A stretch of DNA of 64,000 nucleotides from Niastella vici. Lineage in GTDB: Bacteria; Bacteroidota; Bacteroidia; Chitinophagales; Chitinophagaceae. The position numbers were made by a program, and so were the translations under genes. This document shows, piece by piece, positions 44,713 through 53,345 of the stretch (position 1 is its first letter; every line of letters starts with the position of its first letter). The notes beneath the pieces are model-generated. The model was not told the DNA's origin. It saw nothing but the letters and a program-made list of their open reading frames with translations, and made no database searches. The DNA lies in assembly GCF_002077945.1 (NCBI RefSeq), contig NZ_LVYD01000043.1, positions 124,001 to 188,000 on the forward strand. The letters run 5' to 3'.

Positions 44713-44931
44713 ATGGAATTGATCAGCAAAATGCTCGTTGCAAGCCTAATCCTGGTAAACCTTTCTCTGGCTAGCCAGGCGCAGAACAAAAAGCAGGTTA
44801 AGAAAGAAAACAAAACAGAGAAAGTGAAGCTCAAAGATCATGCATGTACCCAGGCATGTCATGATAGCGGTAAACATGTGTATGCCCACGGAGAAAAAGG
44901 GCATGTGTGTACGAGCGCCTGTAAAAAATAG
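44713..44931 (+). CDS. Small exported Cys/His-rich protein
   Basis: A 72-residue product with a signal peptide (MLVASLILVNLSLASQAQ, cleavage about residue 24) and a lysine-rich linker. The mature end holds HACTQACHDSGKHVYAHGEK followed by GHVCTSACKK, so two CxxxC pairs and four His in 30 residues. This pattern suggests a metal- or cofactor-binding peptide, or a two-disulfide fold; I know no characterised relative. It is followed by a strong terminator (44950-44990), so it ends the spondin operon. Confidence 0.8.
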   Translation: MELISKMLVASLILVNLSLASQAQNKKQVKKENKTEKVKLKDHACTQACHDSGKHVYAHGEKGHVCTSACKK

Positions 44932-44949
44932 TTTTGAGTATTGAGAAAA

Positions 44950-44990
44950 TGGCCGCCTCCTTTGTTCGCAAAACAGGGAGGCGGCTGTTT
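44950..44990 (+). terminator. Intrinsic terminator after the Cys/His-rich gene
   Basis: GCCGCCTCC (44952-44960) pairs with GGAGGCGGC (44977-44985), with inner TTTGTT/AAAACA pairing, then TGTTTCTT. Confidence 0.85.
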
Positions 44991-45117
44991 CTTAATTACA
45001 ATTGCGCATTAGCGTTTGAGCAACTGGCCTTATGTTCAACATATCGCCCCATTAACAACCTTGCACTATCTCGGGAACGTTTGCATAAAAAATGCTAATT
45101 AAGTTTTGCACTAATTA

Positions 45118-45135
45118 AAGTCTGGTATCAGACTT
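45118..45135 (+). promoter_or_regulatory. Operator-like palindrome upstream of the pectate lyase gene
   Basis: AAGTCTG (45118-45124), spacer GTAT, CAGACTT (45129-45135): a perfect 7-base inverted repeat. It lies 31 bases before the start codon and just downstream of a TAAGTTTTG sequence that resembles a -7 box with one extra T. The position suits repressor binding over the transcription start. No downstream T run supports a terminator. Confidence 0.55.
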
Positions 45136-45165
45136 GATGTATATGCGAACAAATTAAACGCTCCC

Positions 45166-46494
45166 ATGAGAAAACACATCGTACCCCTGGTACTAGGGGT
45201 AGCCTTATGCCTTTCCGGCCTGTATGCAAAAAGTCAATGTACCGTTACTGGCTGGGCCAGTCAAAACGGTGGGGTAACCGGTGGCGGTACAGCCACTGCC
45301 ACAACAGTGACCACCTACGCAGAACTTAAAACAGCTATTACAACAACTTCCGTAAAAAATATAGTCGTTTCAGGCGCCATCACCATTCCTTCGGGTGGCC
45401 GTATCAGTTTCCAGGACCAAAGCGGCAAAACCATTTTCGGCCTGCCCGGTTCCAAACTCGTATCAACCGATCTTACAAAAGATAATTCCGGCATCATCTA
45501 CGTGAAAAGATGCACCAATATAATTTTAAGGAACCTCACCTTTGAAGGCCCCGGTGCGTATGATACCGATGGCTGGGATAACATCACCCTCGACAATTGC
45601 AGCAACGTATGGGTTGACCATTGTGAATTTCAGGATGGCCTCGACGGTAATTTCGATATTAAAAATATGAGTGATTACATCACCGTAACCTGGTGCAAAT
45701 TCATCTATAACAAAGCGCCCATTCCCGGTGGACCCGGTGGCGCCGATGATCACCGCTTCAGTGATCTCTTTGGCTCAAGTGATGGGGCTACTGCCGACAG
45801 AGGACATTTGCGCATTACGATGCAAAACAACTGGTGGGCACAGGGTTGTGTGGCCCGTATGCCCCGCGTGCGGTTCGGTCAGGTACACGTCGTGAACAAC
45901 CTGTTTAACAGTACGGTGGCCAAACAATGTGTGCAGGCAGGTTTTGAAGCCGATTTGCTGATCGAAAGCAACGTGTTTGAAAATGTCACGAAGCCCATCG
46001 ACAAAATGAATAATGACTTTACGGCCATTACTGAACAGAATAACATTTTTACTAATACAACCGGCAATACCACCGGAAGCGGCACGGCATTTACGCCACC
46101 TTATACATTGACCATAACACCGGTTGCCAATGTTAAAAGCACCGTGATGGCAAGCGCCGGCGCTACGCTGTCGTCAGATTGTATGATCGTACTCGATCTG
46201 CCAACGAAGAACAAACTCACAACGAGTGAAGAAATACAAAGCACTGTTATTTATCCCAACCCGGCCAAAGACAAAGCAATGATAGCCGTTGCATTGAAAA
46301 AGAATGAACAGGCGGAGATCAAAATATACGATACACAGGGGCGCCTGGTAAATGTGCTGCAAACCGTTACGGCCACCACAGCCGGCACGCAAAGCATTCC
46401 GTACAATGTGAAAGGGAACAGACCGGGCATCTATAATGTGGTGATAACAACCAGTAATGGCGTGAAGTCGACGTACAGGTTGATGGTGCAATAA
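45166..46494 (+). CDS. Secreted pectate lyase, PL1, with type IX secretion tail
   Basis: A 442-residue enzyme that cleaves polygalacturonate by beta-elimination with calcium. After a signal peptide (LCLSGLYAKSQ) comes a parallel beta-helix: VKRCTNIILRNLTFEG, NVWVDHCEFQDGLDGNFDIK (calcium-site Asp residues), and the catalytic Arg region CVARMPRVRFGQVHVVNNLF. From about residue 355 a C-terminal sorting domain follows (VIYPNPAKDKAMI, KIYDTQGRLV, GIYNVVITTSNG), the signal for type IX export. It is monocistronic behind a strong terminator and a palindrome, and is the only enzyme here destined for the outside. Confidence 0.95.
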   Translation: MRKHIVPLVLGVALCLSGLYAKSQCTVTGWASQNGGVTGGGTATATTVTTYAELKTAITTTSVKNIVVSGAITIPSGGRISFQDQSGKTIFGLPGSKLVSTDLTKDNSGIIYVKRCTNIILRNLTFEGPGAYDTDGWDNITLDNCSNVWVDHCEFQDGLDGNFDIKNMSDYITVTWCKFIYNKAPIPGGPGGADDHRFSDLFGSSDGATADRGHLRITMQNNWWAQGCVARMPRVRFGQVHVVNNLFNSTVAKQCVQAGFEADLLIESNVFENVTKPIDKMNNDFTAITEQNNIFTNTTGNTTGSGTAFTPPYTLTITPVANVKSTVMASAGATLSSDCMIVLDLPTKNKLTTSEEIQSTVIYPNPAKDKAMIAVALKKNEQAEIKIYDTQGRLVNVLQTVTATTAGTQSIPYNVKGNRPGIYNVVITTSNGVKSTYRLMVQ

Positions 46495-46591
46495 TACCTG
46501 TTTGGGCTGTTCATTCCTAAAATACGACAGTTTATTCCTTTTTATCTCAGGTACTGTTCTGGTTTATACATCTTGCGTAAAATTTAAACGT

Positions 46592-47875
46592 ATGAGATCA
46601 GGACACCCGTTATTGATAAGTCTGGTATTAAGTGTATCCATATTAACAATGGGCACCGGATGCAAAAAAGAAAAAGGAGATGATGAAAAAGCACCCATAG
46701 TTCAGGGGCTGGCAACACCGGTAGGCACATCTAAAGGTCAGGGAGTGACAAAACAAATAGGAGCTGCAGGCGGCAGCATTACATCAGCCGATCAGAAAAT
46801 TACCATTTCCGTTCCGGCGGGGGCAGTAAGCGGCAATACTACTATTGGTATTGAACCCATTACCAATACCAATATTGCCGGCATTGGTACTGCATACCGG
46901 TTAACGCCACATGGTCAGCATTTTGATAAACCGGTATCGATCACTTTTTCGTGGGCAGCGCATGCCGATACCATTGGCCTGCTGCAAACCCTGGGGCTGG
47001 CTTACCAAATGGATAACGGCATCTGGAAATTTGTAGGGAGCAACAGCTTTGACAAAGGAAATCAAACCGTCACATTTAACACCACACATTTCAGTGACTG
47101 GTCGTTGATGAACGAGGTATCGCTTGCTCCTTATCATGCAGATCTGAATCCCGGTGAAAAACAAACCATTGCTGCATTGCTGTTTTCATCAGTAGACGAA
47201 GATGATGATTTGTTTATTCCCTTAAAGAGTACGACCGGAATGTATGATGAACCTGGTTACCCGGTAGGTAATCCTGTGCCTTTGCCAAATGAATATGTTA
47301 AACAATGGCACCTGAACGGTCCTGGTTCGCTCGCCACCATCAGACCTACCGTGGTGGAATATACGGCGCCGGGTTCAGCCAATAATTACGCCACCGCGGC
47401 GGTATCGCTGGAGCTTAAGGCTCCTGATGAATATCCAGGACAATATCTGTTGGTGTCTAATATCAATATCATTGGCGGCAGCTTTGTTGAGTTGAGTATT
47501 GGCGGTGCTACGCCGGTTACTTTTCCGGCCACTCCGGTAGTGAAAAACGGCAACCAGTACATGCTGGCGAATCCGCAGGATGAAGGCGGTGGTTATTTTC
47601 TGCTGACATGGATAGATGGGATCGGTATTCATCCTTTCGGCCTGTCGACTACCGGCACCTATATGCATTTCATTACGCCGCAAAACAGCTATACCAGCAT
47701 GTACAGGACACGGGCAGATGCTGAGCTTACGCCCAGTGGCGGATCGGTAAATGTAACGAAAGTGAGTGATGGCTGGGCTGAAGGAACTTTTAATGCCACT
47801 GACGCCGGCTATGGCCCCATGCTAACCTCGAAGACCTCCTTAATGGGACGGTTTAAGGTAAAGCTGGCGCAGTAA
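46592..47875 (+). CDS. Lipoprotein with ZU5-like N-terminal domain
   Basis: A 427-residue lipoprotein; ATG at 46592 (MRSGHPLLISLVLSVSIL) places the lipobox LTMGTGC correctly, so the in-frame start at 46502 is rejected. Residues about 55-140 resemble a ZU5 domain: GAAGGSITSADQKITISVPA, then GAVSGNTTIGIEPI and SDWSLM. The rest is beta-rich and not recognised; one region ends with a conserved-looking TSKTSLMGRFKVKL. It is the only gene between the pectate lyase and a terminator at 47926, and may be a surface protein. The ZU5 assignment is moderate. Confidence 0.75.
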   Translation: MRSGHPLLISLVLSVSILTMGTGCKKEKGDDEKAPIVQGLATPVGTSKGQGVTKQIGAAGGSITSADQKITISVPAGAVSGNTTIGIEPITNTNIAGIGTAYRLTPHGQHFDKPVSITFSWAAHADTIGLLQTLGLAYQMDNGIWKFVGSNSFDKGNQTVTFNTTHFSDWSLMNEVSLAPYHADLNPGEKQTIAALLFSSVDEDDDLFIPLKSTTGMYDEPGYPVGNPVPLPNEYVKQWHLNGPGSLATIRPTVVEYTAPGSANNYATAAVSLELKAPDEYPGQYLLVSNINIIGGSFVELSIGGATPVTFPATPVVKNGNQYMLANPQDEGGGYFLLTWIDGIGIHPFGLSTTGTYMHFITPQNSYTSMYRTRADAELTPSGGSVNVTKVSDGWAEGTFNATDAGYGPMLTSKTSLMGRFKVKLAQ

Positions 47876-47925
47876 TAATCAATACAAGCTTATGCAGTAA
47901 ATTATTTTTTTTGTGTCATCAGAGA

Positions 47926-47958
47926 GCCCTCCCTCCGGCTTTGCCGGGGGGATTTTTT
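47926..47958 (+). terminator. Intrinsic terminator after the ZU5-like gene
   Basis: CCTCCGGC (47931-47938), loop TTT, GCCGGGGG (47942-47949), then A and seven T. Confidence 0.85.
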
Positions 47959-48094
47959 TGTCCACAATGATCTTCCGCTAAACTTTATTAGCAGCTTGTG
48001 CCACTATGTTTTCTATAAATATTTTGTACTGTTGTAAGTAATCGGGACAATTATCCGGTCTTTATGTATCAGGTAACGACTGAATGCTTTGCTA

Positions 48095-48721
48095 ATGAAA
48101 ATTGACTCCGTTTATTTACAACAACTGCAACAACAGATTGCCAGGGGAAACCAGCGGTCTTTTGAAGACCTCTACCGGTTGTTCTATGCCCGTTTGTTGA
48201 ACTTCGCACTGCTATATGTGCATAAAAGAGAGATTGCCGAAGAAGTGGTGAATGATGTAATGATCAATATCTGGAACAAACAGCAGGACCTGCACCAGGT
48301 GCAAAATCTAGAAACCTATATTTTTACCGCCGTGCGGAACCGCTCGCTCAATTACATGTCGAAAAATTCTTCCTGGCATGTATTGCCCGATTCTACTTTT
48401 GAGCAGGGCGCCATCATCAACCTCAACGATCCCGAAAAACAACTGGAATGGAAAGAGATCAGTTTCCATCTCAACCAGGCCATTGACCAGTTGCCCGAAC
48501 AATGCAAAACAGTGTTTAAACTGATAAAAGAAGAGGGATTCCGCTATAAACAGGTGGCGGAAATTCTGAACATTTCTTCCCGCACCGTTGAAACCCAATT
48601 ATTCCGCGCCATTAAAAAGCTCGATAAAGTAGTAGGGGCGTACCTGAATGCGCCCCGTAAAAAACGGAATTATTTTTTCCTGATCGGCTGGCTGCTTTTC
48701 TTCACCTGGTTATTCGAATAA
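48095..48721 (+). CDS. ECF sigma factor, FecI-like (locus 4)
   Basis: A 208-residue sigma factor from ATG 48095 (MKIDSVYLQQL); a TTG two codons upstream is less likely. Region 2: SFEDLYRLFYARLLNFALLY and EIAEEVVNDVMINIWNK (about residues 22-68). Region 4: LPEQCKTVFKLIKEEGFRYK and the helix-turn-helix VAEILNISSRTVETQLFRAI (about 130-175). The C-terminal 15 residues (FFLIGWLLFFTWLFE) could form a short membrane helix. A GTAATCG-N13-GTCTT pattern precedes this gene (48038) and the next one (48741). Confidence 0.93.
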   Translation: MKIDSVYLQQLQQQIARGNQRSFEDLYRLFYARLLNFALLYVHKREIAEEVVNDVMINIWNKQQDLHQVQNLETYIFTAVRNRSLNYMSKNSSWHVLPDSTFEQGAIINLNDPEKQLEWKEISFHLNQAIDQLPEQCKTVFKLIKEEGFRYKQVAEILNISSRTVETQLFRAIKKLDKVVGAYLNAPRKKRNYFFLIGWLLFFTWLFE

Positions 48722-48793
48722 ATATTTTTATCCGCTGTACGTAATCGCTTTCATTTTCGGGTCTTATACTAAGCATTTCACAACAACAATTTC

Positions 48794-49825
48794 ATGACGA
48801 ACGATAGCATACTGGAACTGATGTCAAGGGTATTGTCGGGCGAAGCGGCTCCCGAAGAACATGCGGCGTTGGAAAAAGCGCTTGGGGAAGACAGCAATTT
48901 GTTGGAACGCTACAAATTGATGCAACAGTTCTGGAACGAGCACGAAACAGTGTCACCGGCAGCAATAGAAGAGGGGTTGAACAAGGTATTAGACCAGTTA
49001 CAATTAGTACCGGCTACACCGGTTGCCACACTTTCAAAAAAAGATCCCATATGGAAACGAGGCATCGCCGCGGCTGTAATTATAATGGTCCTCGGCAGCA
49101 TTGCCTATTGGTATGTTAGCAGGCAAAACGCCCATAACGCCGCCGTTGCATTGCTTGAGAAGCATAATGCCAGAGGTACCAAGAGCACCATTGTATTGCC
49201 CGATGGCAGCAAAATTTGGCTGAATGCCGATAGCAAAATAAAATATCCGCCCGCTTTTGCCGGCCGCCTGCGCGAAGTATACTTAAGCGGTGAAGCATTT
49301 TTCGACGTGGCCAAAGATGCAACAAAACCCTTTATCATCCACCTGAGCAAGGGTACGGTTAAAGTGGTAGGCACTTCATTCAACATCCGTGCCTATGAAA
49401 ACGAAAAGCTGATCGAAACTTCTGTGAGTACCGGCCGCGTGGCATTTATTCCTGCGCGTACCAAAGCTGTTCAACAACCCGATACAATTTTTATAACCCC
49501 AAACAATAAAGTTCGTTACTCCCTGAACGACGACCAGGTGAAGGTTGAGCCGACTGCAGCGGCGGAAGACAAAGCCTGGACGGAAGGTAAACTGATCTTC
49601 AAAGCGCTTACGCTCGAAGAAATTGCCATTGAGCTGGAAAGGAATTTTGGTAAGAAAGTGGTTTTTGTGGATGAGGAACCAAAACAATACCGGCTTACCG
49701 GCACATTTGAGAACAACAGCCTGGAAGATATTTTGTTTTACCTGTCAAAAACAAAAAACTTTAATTACACGATCACCAACAGTGAGTTGCTGATAGCAAC
49801 CAATAGAACTAAACTACCACAATAG
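48794..49825 (+). CDS. FecR-family anti-sigma factor (locus 4)
   Basis: A 343-residue inner-membrane regulator, shorter than the other three. The cytoplasmic part (about residues 1-75) begins MTNDSILELMSRVLSG, then a helix (GIAAAVIIMVLGSIAYWYV, about 83-101) and the periplasmic FecR domain with TIVLPDGSKIWLNADSKIKY and VVGTSFNIRAYENEK. The C-terminal DUF4974-like domain contains LTLEEIAIELERNFGKKV and LTGTFENNSLEDILFYL. It lacks the Ser/Gln linker of the other three. The stop codon lies inside a hairpin, and susC starts 29 bases later, the tightest fecR-susC spacing in the window. Confidence 0.92.
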   Translation: MTNDSILELMSRVLSGEAAPEEHAALEKALGEDSNLLERYKLMQQFWNEHETVSPAAIEEGLNKVLDQLQLVPATPVATLSKKDPIWKRGIAAAVIIMVLGSIAYWYVSRQNAHNAAVALLEKHNARGTKSTIVLPDGSKIWLNADSKIKYPPAFAGRLREVYLSGEAFFDVAKDATKPFIIHLSKGTVKVVGTSFNIRAYENEKLIETSVSTGRVAFIPARTKAVQQPDTIFITPNNKVRYSLNDDQVKVEPTAAAEDKAWTEGKLIFKALTLEEIAIELERNFGKKVVFVDEEPKQYRLTGTFENNSLEDILFYLSKTKNFNYTITNSELLIATNRTKLPQ

Positions 49826-49838
49826 CCAAACGGCTATT
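49821..49838 (+). promoter_or_regulatory. Hairpin across the fecR stop codon (locus 4)
   Basis: AATAGCC (49821-49827), loop AAAC, GGCTATT (49832-49838): a perfect 7-base stem containing the fecR stop codon and ending 16 bases before the susC ATG. It could couple fecR termination to susC translation. Confidence 0.5.
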
Positions 49839-49854
49839 CTAAAACAATTGCTAT

Positions 49855-52800
49855 ATGAACAATGCAATGTATGCCATTCCATTGCGCCTGCGCTTCTATG
49901 CGCTCTCGGGTATCTACGTGGCTTCGTTCCTTTTGTTAACTGTTTTGTCGTTGCCGGCCCAGGTAGCCAAAGCGGGCCCGTTCAAACCCACGAACTTCTA
50001 CCAGGCAAAAGACAACCGGATCACCCTGCAAATTAAAAATGAAAAATTACAGGTAATACTGGCGAAGATCGAAAAGCGGTCGGGCTATTCATTTGTTTAC
50101 TCAAATGATGAAATAGATGGGGAGCAAAAGAGCTCGTTGCAGGTAAAGGAAAAGGAGTTGTCTGATGTACTAAGCGAATTATTGACGCCACTTCACATCG
50201 GGTACGAGATCATTAAGAACAAGATCATTTTAAAAGCCGAAAAAGCATCCATCCCTTTAGCCGCAGGCAGTAGTGGTTTAAGTAATAACCTATCCTTTGA
50301 GGCTGTTACTGCCCCGGTGAAAAGAGATACGTCGATCGAAGGAAGGGTGGTTGATGAAAATAAGAATGCATTGCCCAATATCAATGTGCAACTAAAAGGC
50401 ACTTCATTGGGTACCATTACCAATCCCCGGGGACAATTCTCATTACACCTCCCTGATGAGCAAAAGAACGGGGTGCTGGTATTCTCTTCTATTGGCTATG
50501 TATCAAAAGAAGTGCGGCTCGATGGCCGCCCATTGCTGGTACAACTGATAGCAGAAAGTAAAGACCTGGGCGAAGTGGTGGTAGTGGGGTACGGCACCCA
50601 GCGCAAGGTATCAGTTACAGGTTCGGTTGATAATATCGGCAAAAAAGCGATCGAGGGCCGGCCGGTCACCAACCTAAGCACTGCTTTGCAGGGCGTATCG
50701 CCCAACCTCATCATTCAGCAAAATAATTTTGAACCGGGGCAGGGCGTGAACATCAACATCCGTGGCCTCGGCACGCTGGGCGATAATACGCCGCTGGTGG
50801 TTATCGATGGTATTCCGGGCGGAGATCTCAACCTCATCAATCCCAATGATATTGATAACATCTCAATCCTGAAAGATGCCGGTACAGCCGCCATTTATGG
50901 CTCGCGGTCGGCCAATGGCGTTATATTGATCACTACCAAAAAGGGGAAAAAGGGGTCAAGACCCACTGTTGCCTATACCGGCATCTATGGTACGCAAACA
51001 CCGCGCATCACTTATAAACCGGTGCATGCCTGGGAAAATGCGTATTACAAAAATGAATCGCTGGTAAATTCAGGCCTGGCGCCCGCTTTTACGCCCGAAC
51101 AAATTCAGGTGTTTAAACAAAAGGGCGATGGCGACTGGCGCGTTGATAATATTTTCCACGATGCGGCCCAGCAAACCCACAACGTTACCGTAAGCGGTGG
51201 CGGCGCCAGTAATACCTATCTGTTATCGCTCGGCTATCTCGATCAGCAGAATAATTTCATTGGCCCTAATTACGGCTACAAGCGGTACAATGTGCGGCTG
51301 AACCAAACCAATGAAATAGGCAAGCTGAAACTGAATACCATTCTCAGTTATGTGAAAGTGCAGGGGAAAGACCACTCGTATTATGCCAGTACACTCATCG
51401 TAGATGCAAGCCGCGTGCCTTTGTATTATTCTTTCCAGGACAGCGCCGGCAATTATCTCACCAATCCGGTTTCGGCCCAGTTCAATCCCAAGGCCATTCT
51501 CGAAAAAGGCGGTTACCGCAAAAACAACGACGATGAAGTGTTCGGGAACTTCAGCGCAGAATACCCAATATTAAAAGACCTGAAAATAAGAGGCGTATTT
51601 GGCGGCGACCTTCGCTCGAACCATACATTTGGCCGTCGCATGCAATTGAATTTTATTCCGGGCGGCGTATATGGCGACGATCGGGAGGTCTCTGATAAAA
51701 ACTACAAATCTTTATTTACCAACCTGCAGTTGATCACAGAATACACGAAGACCATTCAAAAACATTATATCCAGGTATTGGTGGGTGCAGCCAATGAATC
51801 GTTCAGGTCTGAGAAAAATGAGCTATACCAAACATTGACCGATCCGGCATTGGGCATCCCGGTTACCGGCACTAAAATAGATGCCGGCCGCAGCTTCAAC
51901 TCCAATGGTACCGATCTGTCGAACGGGCAACCGGCCACTATTGAAACAAGCATCAACTCTATTTTTGGCCGCGGCGCTTATTCCTGGAACGACCGCTATT
52001 TTGCGGAAGTCGATTTCAGGTACGATGGTTCTTCCAAATTTGCAAAAGGCAATCGCTGGGGTTTCTTTCCTTCGGTTTCAGCAGGCTGGCGCATAAGCGA
52101 AGAAGCGTTCATGGATGATTTGCGCGCTACGATCAACAACCTGAAAGTGCGCGGTTCCTATGGCATATTGGGTAATCAGAATGTAAACGCTTATCAGTAC
52201 CAAACCACTTTTAGCAGCTATCCCAACGCCTACGGGTTTAATAACTCGGTGGTAAGCGGCGCCGGCTTTAACCTCGGTAACCCCGAACTTACCTGGGAAA
52301 AAGCAGCCACATTCAACATTGGGTTTGATGTTAGTTTGTTGAACAAACGGTTAGAGTTTTCGTACGACTGGTTCAATAAAACAACCAGTGATATCTTATA
52401 CACCCGCAAAGATGTGCCCCAATTGTTTGGCGCCGGCTTTCCCGATTATAATGTAGCCAAAGTAAAGAACCGCGGCTGGGAGATCCGCGCTTCGTACAAC
52501 TGGCCCGGTAAAATTGTTAACCAGACCTTCTCCGTTAACCTGGCCGATAACCTGAACGAACTGATGGCCCTCACTTCCGGCGCTACGGAACAAAAAGAAC
52601 CCAAGGAAGAATTTGAGATCGTAAGAAAGGTAGGGCAACCCATCACCGTTTATCGTGGCTATAAACGCAATGGTTATTTTCAAACGCTCGATGATATCAA
52701 TAAAGCGCCGAAGTTTGAGAATTCAGTGGTAGGACCGGGCGATATCAAATATGTTGACCGCAACGGTGATAATATCATAGATGATAAAGATAAATTCATC

Positions 52801-53337
52801 CTGGGAAATCCATTCCCGCGTTACACGTTCGGGTTCACGTACACAGCAAGTGCAAAAGGGTTTGATGTACAGCTCTTCATCCAGGGTGTTGGAAAAAGAG
52901 ATGCCATGATCAGGGGCGAACAGGTTGAACCTTTTCACGTAGGCTATGGCGGTACCATGTATACGCATCAAACCGATTACTGGACGCCTTCCAACCCCAA
53001 TGCAAAATATCCGCGGCTGGCCGAAAATGGTTCCGCTGCCAACAAGAACAACTACCGCGTTGGTTCCGACCTGTACCTCTTCAATGCAGCGTATGCCCGG
53101 TTAAAGAATGTACAGATAGGTTATACCATACCGGCCGCTATCACTTCCAGGGCGAATATTCAGAAAGTGCGGGTATACCTTACCGGTCAAAACCTGGTTA
53201 CGTTGACCAAATTAAGTTTCCTCGATCCCGAGATCACCGAGTTTGATAATAACACCAACCTGGGCGCAGGCGCCAACAGCGCCCGGGCCTATTTTATGCC
53301 CATATTTTATGGATTCGGATTGGATGTGACCTTTTAA
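49855..53337 (+). CDS. SusC/RagA TonB-linked outer membrane transporter with STN domain (locus 4)
   Basis: An 1160-residue importer without the basic extension of the other three; the signal peptide is LSGIYVASFLLLTVLSLPAQ. The STN domain (about residues 52-125, ITLQIKNEKLQVILAKIEK) is present, then a CarbopepD-like domain (about 160-235), a plug (VVVVGYGTQRKVSVTGSV; ILKDAGTAAIYGSRSANGV) and a barrel. It lies in a locus with SusE-like and GH76 proteins, so the probable ligand is an alpha-1,6-linked mannan or mannooligosaccharide. SusD begins eight bases after its stop. Confidence 0.96.
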   Translation: MNNAMYAIPLRLRFYALSGIYVASFLLLTVLSLPAQVAKAGPFKPTNFYQAKDNRITLQIKNEKLQVILAKIEKRSGYSFVYSNDEIDGEQKSSLQVKEKELSDVLSELLTPLHIGYEIIKNKIILKAEKASIPLAAGSSGLSNNLSFEAVTAPVKRDTSIEGRVVDENKNALPNINVQLKGTSLGTITNPRGQFSLHLPDEQKNGVLVFSSIGYVSKEVRLDGRPLLVQLIAESKDLGEVVVVGYGTQRKVSVTGSVDNIGKKAIEGRPVTNLSTALQGVSPNLIIQQNNFEPGQGVNINIRGLGTLGDNTPLVVIDGIPGGDLNLINPNDIDNISILKDAGTAAIYGSRSANGVILITTKKGKKGSRPTVAYTGIYGTQTPRITYKPVHAWENAYYKNESLVNSGLAPAFTPEQIQVFKQKGDGDWRVDNIFHDAAQQTHNVTVSGGGASNTYLLSLGYLDQQNNFIGPNYGYKRYNVRLNQTNEIGKLKLNTILSYVKVQGKDHSYYASTLIVDASRVPLYYSFQDSAGNYLTNPVSAQFNPKAILEKGGYRKNNDDEVFGNFSAEYPILKDLKIRGVFGGDLRSNHTFGRRMQLNFIPGGVYGDDREVSDKNYKSLFTNLQLITEYTKTIQKHYIQVLVGAANESFRSEKNELYQTLTDPALGIPVTGTKIDAGRSFNSNGTDLSNGQPATIETSINSIFGRGAYSWNDRYFAEVDFRYDGSSKFAKGNRWGFFPSVSAGWRISEEAFMDDLRATINNLKVRGSYGILGNQNVNAYQYQTTFSSYPNAYGFNNSVVSGAGFNLGNPELTWEKAATFNIGFDVSLLNKRLEFSYDWFNKTTSDILYTRKDVPQLFGAGFPDYNVAKVKNRGWEIRASYNWPGKIVNQTFSVNLADNLNELMALTSGATEQKEPKEEFEIVRKVGQPITVYRGYKRNGYFQTLDDINKAPKFENSVVGPGDIKYVDRNGDNIIDDKDKFILGNPFPRYTFGFTYTASAKGFDVQLFIQGVGKRDAMIRGEQVEPFHVGYGGTMYTHQTDYWTPSNPNAKYPRLAENGSAANKNNYRVGSDLYLFNAAYARLKNVQIGYTIPAAITSRANIQKVRVYLTGQNLVTLTKLSFLDPEITEFDNNTNLGAGANSARAYFMPIFYGFGLDVTF

Positions 53338-53345
53338 CAACGAAA

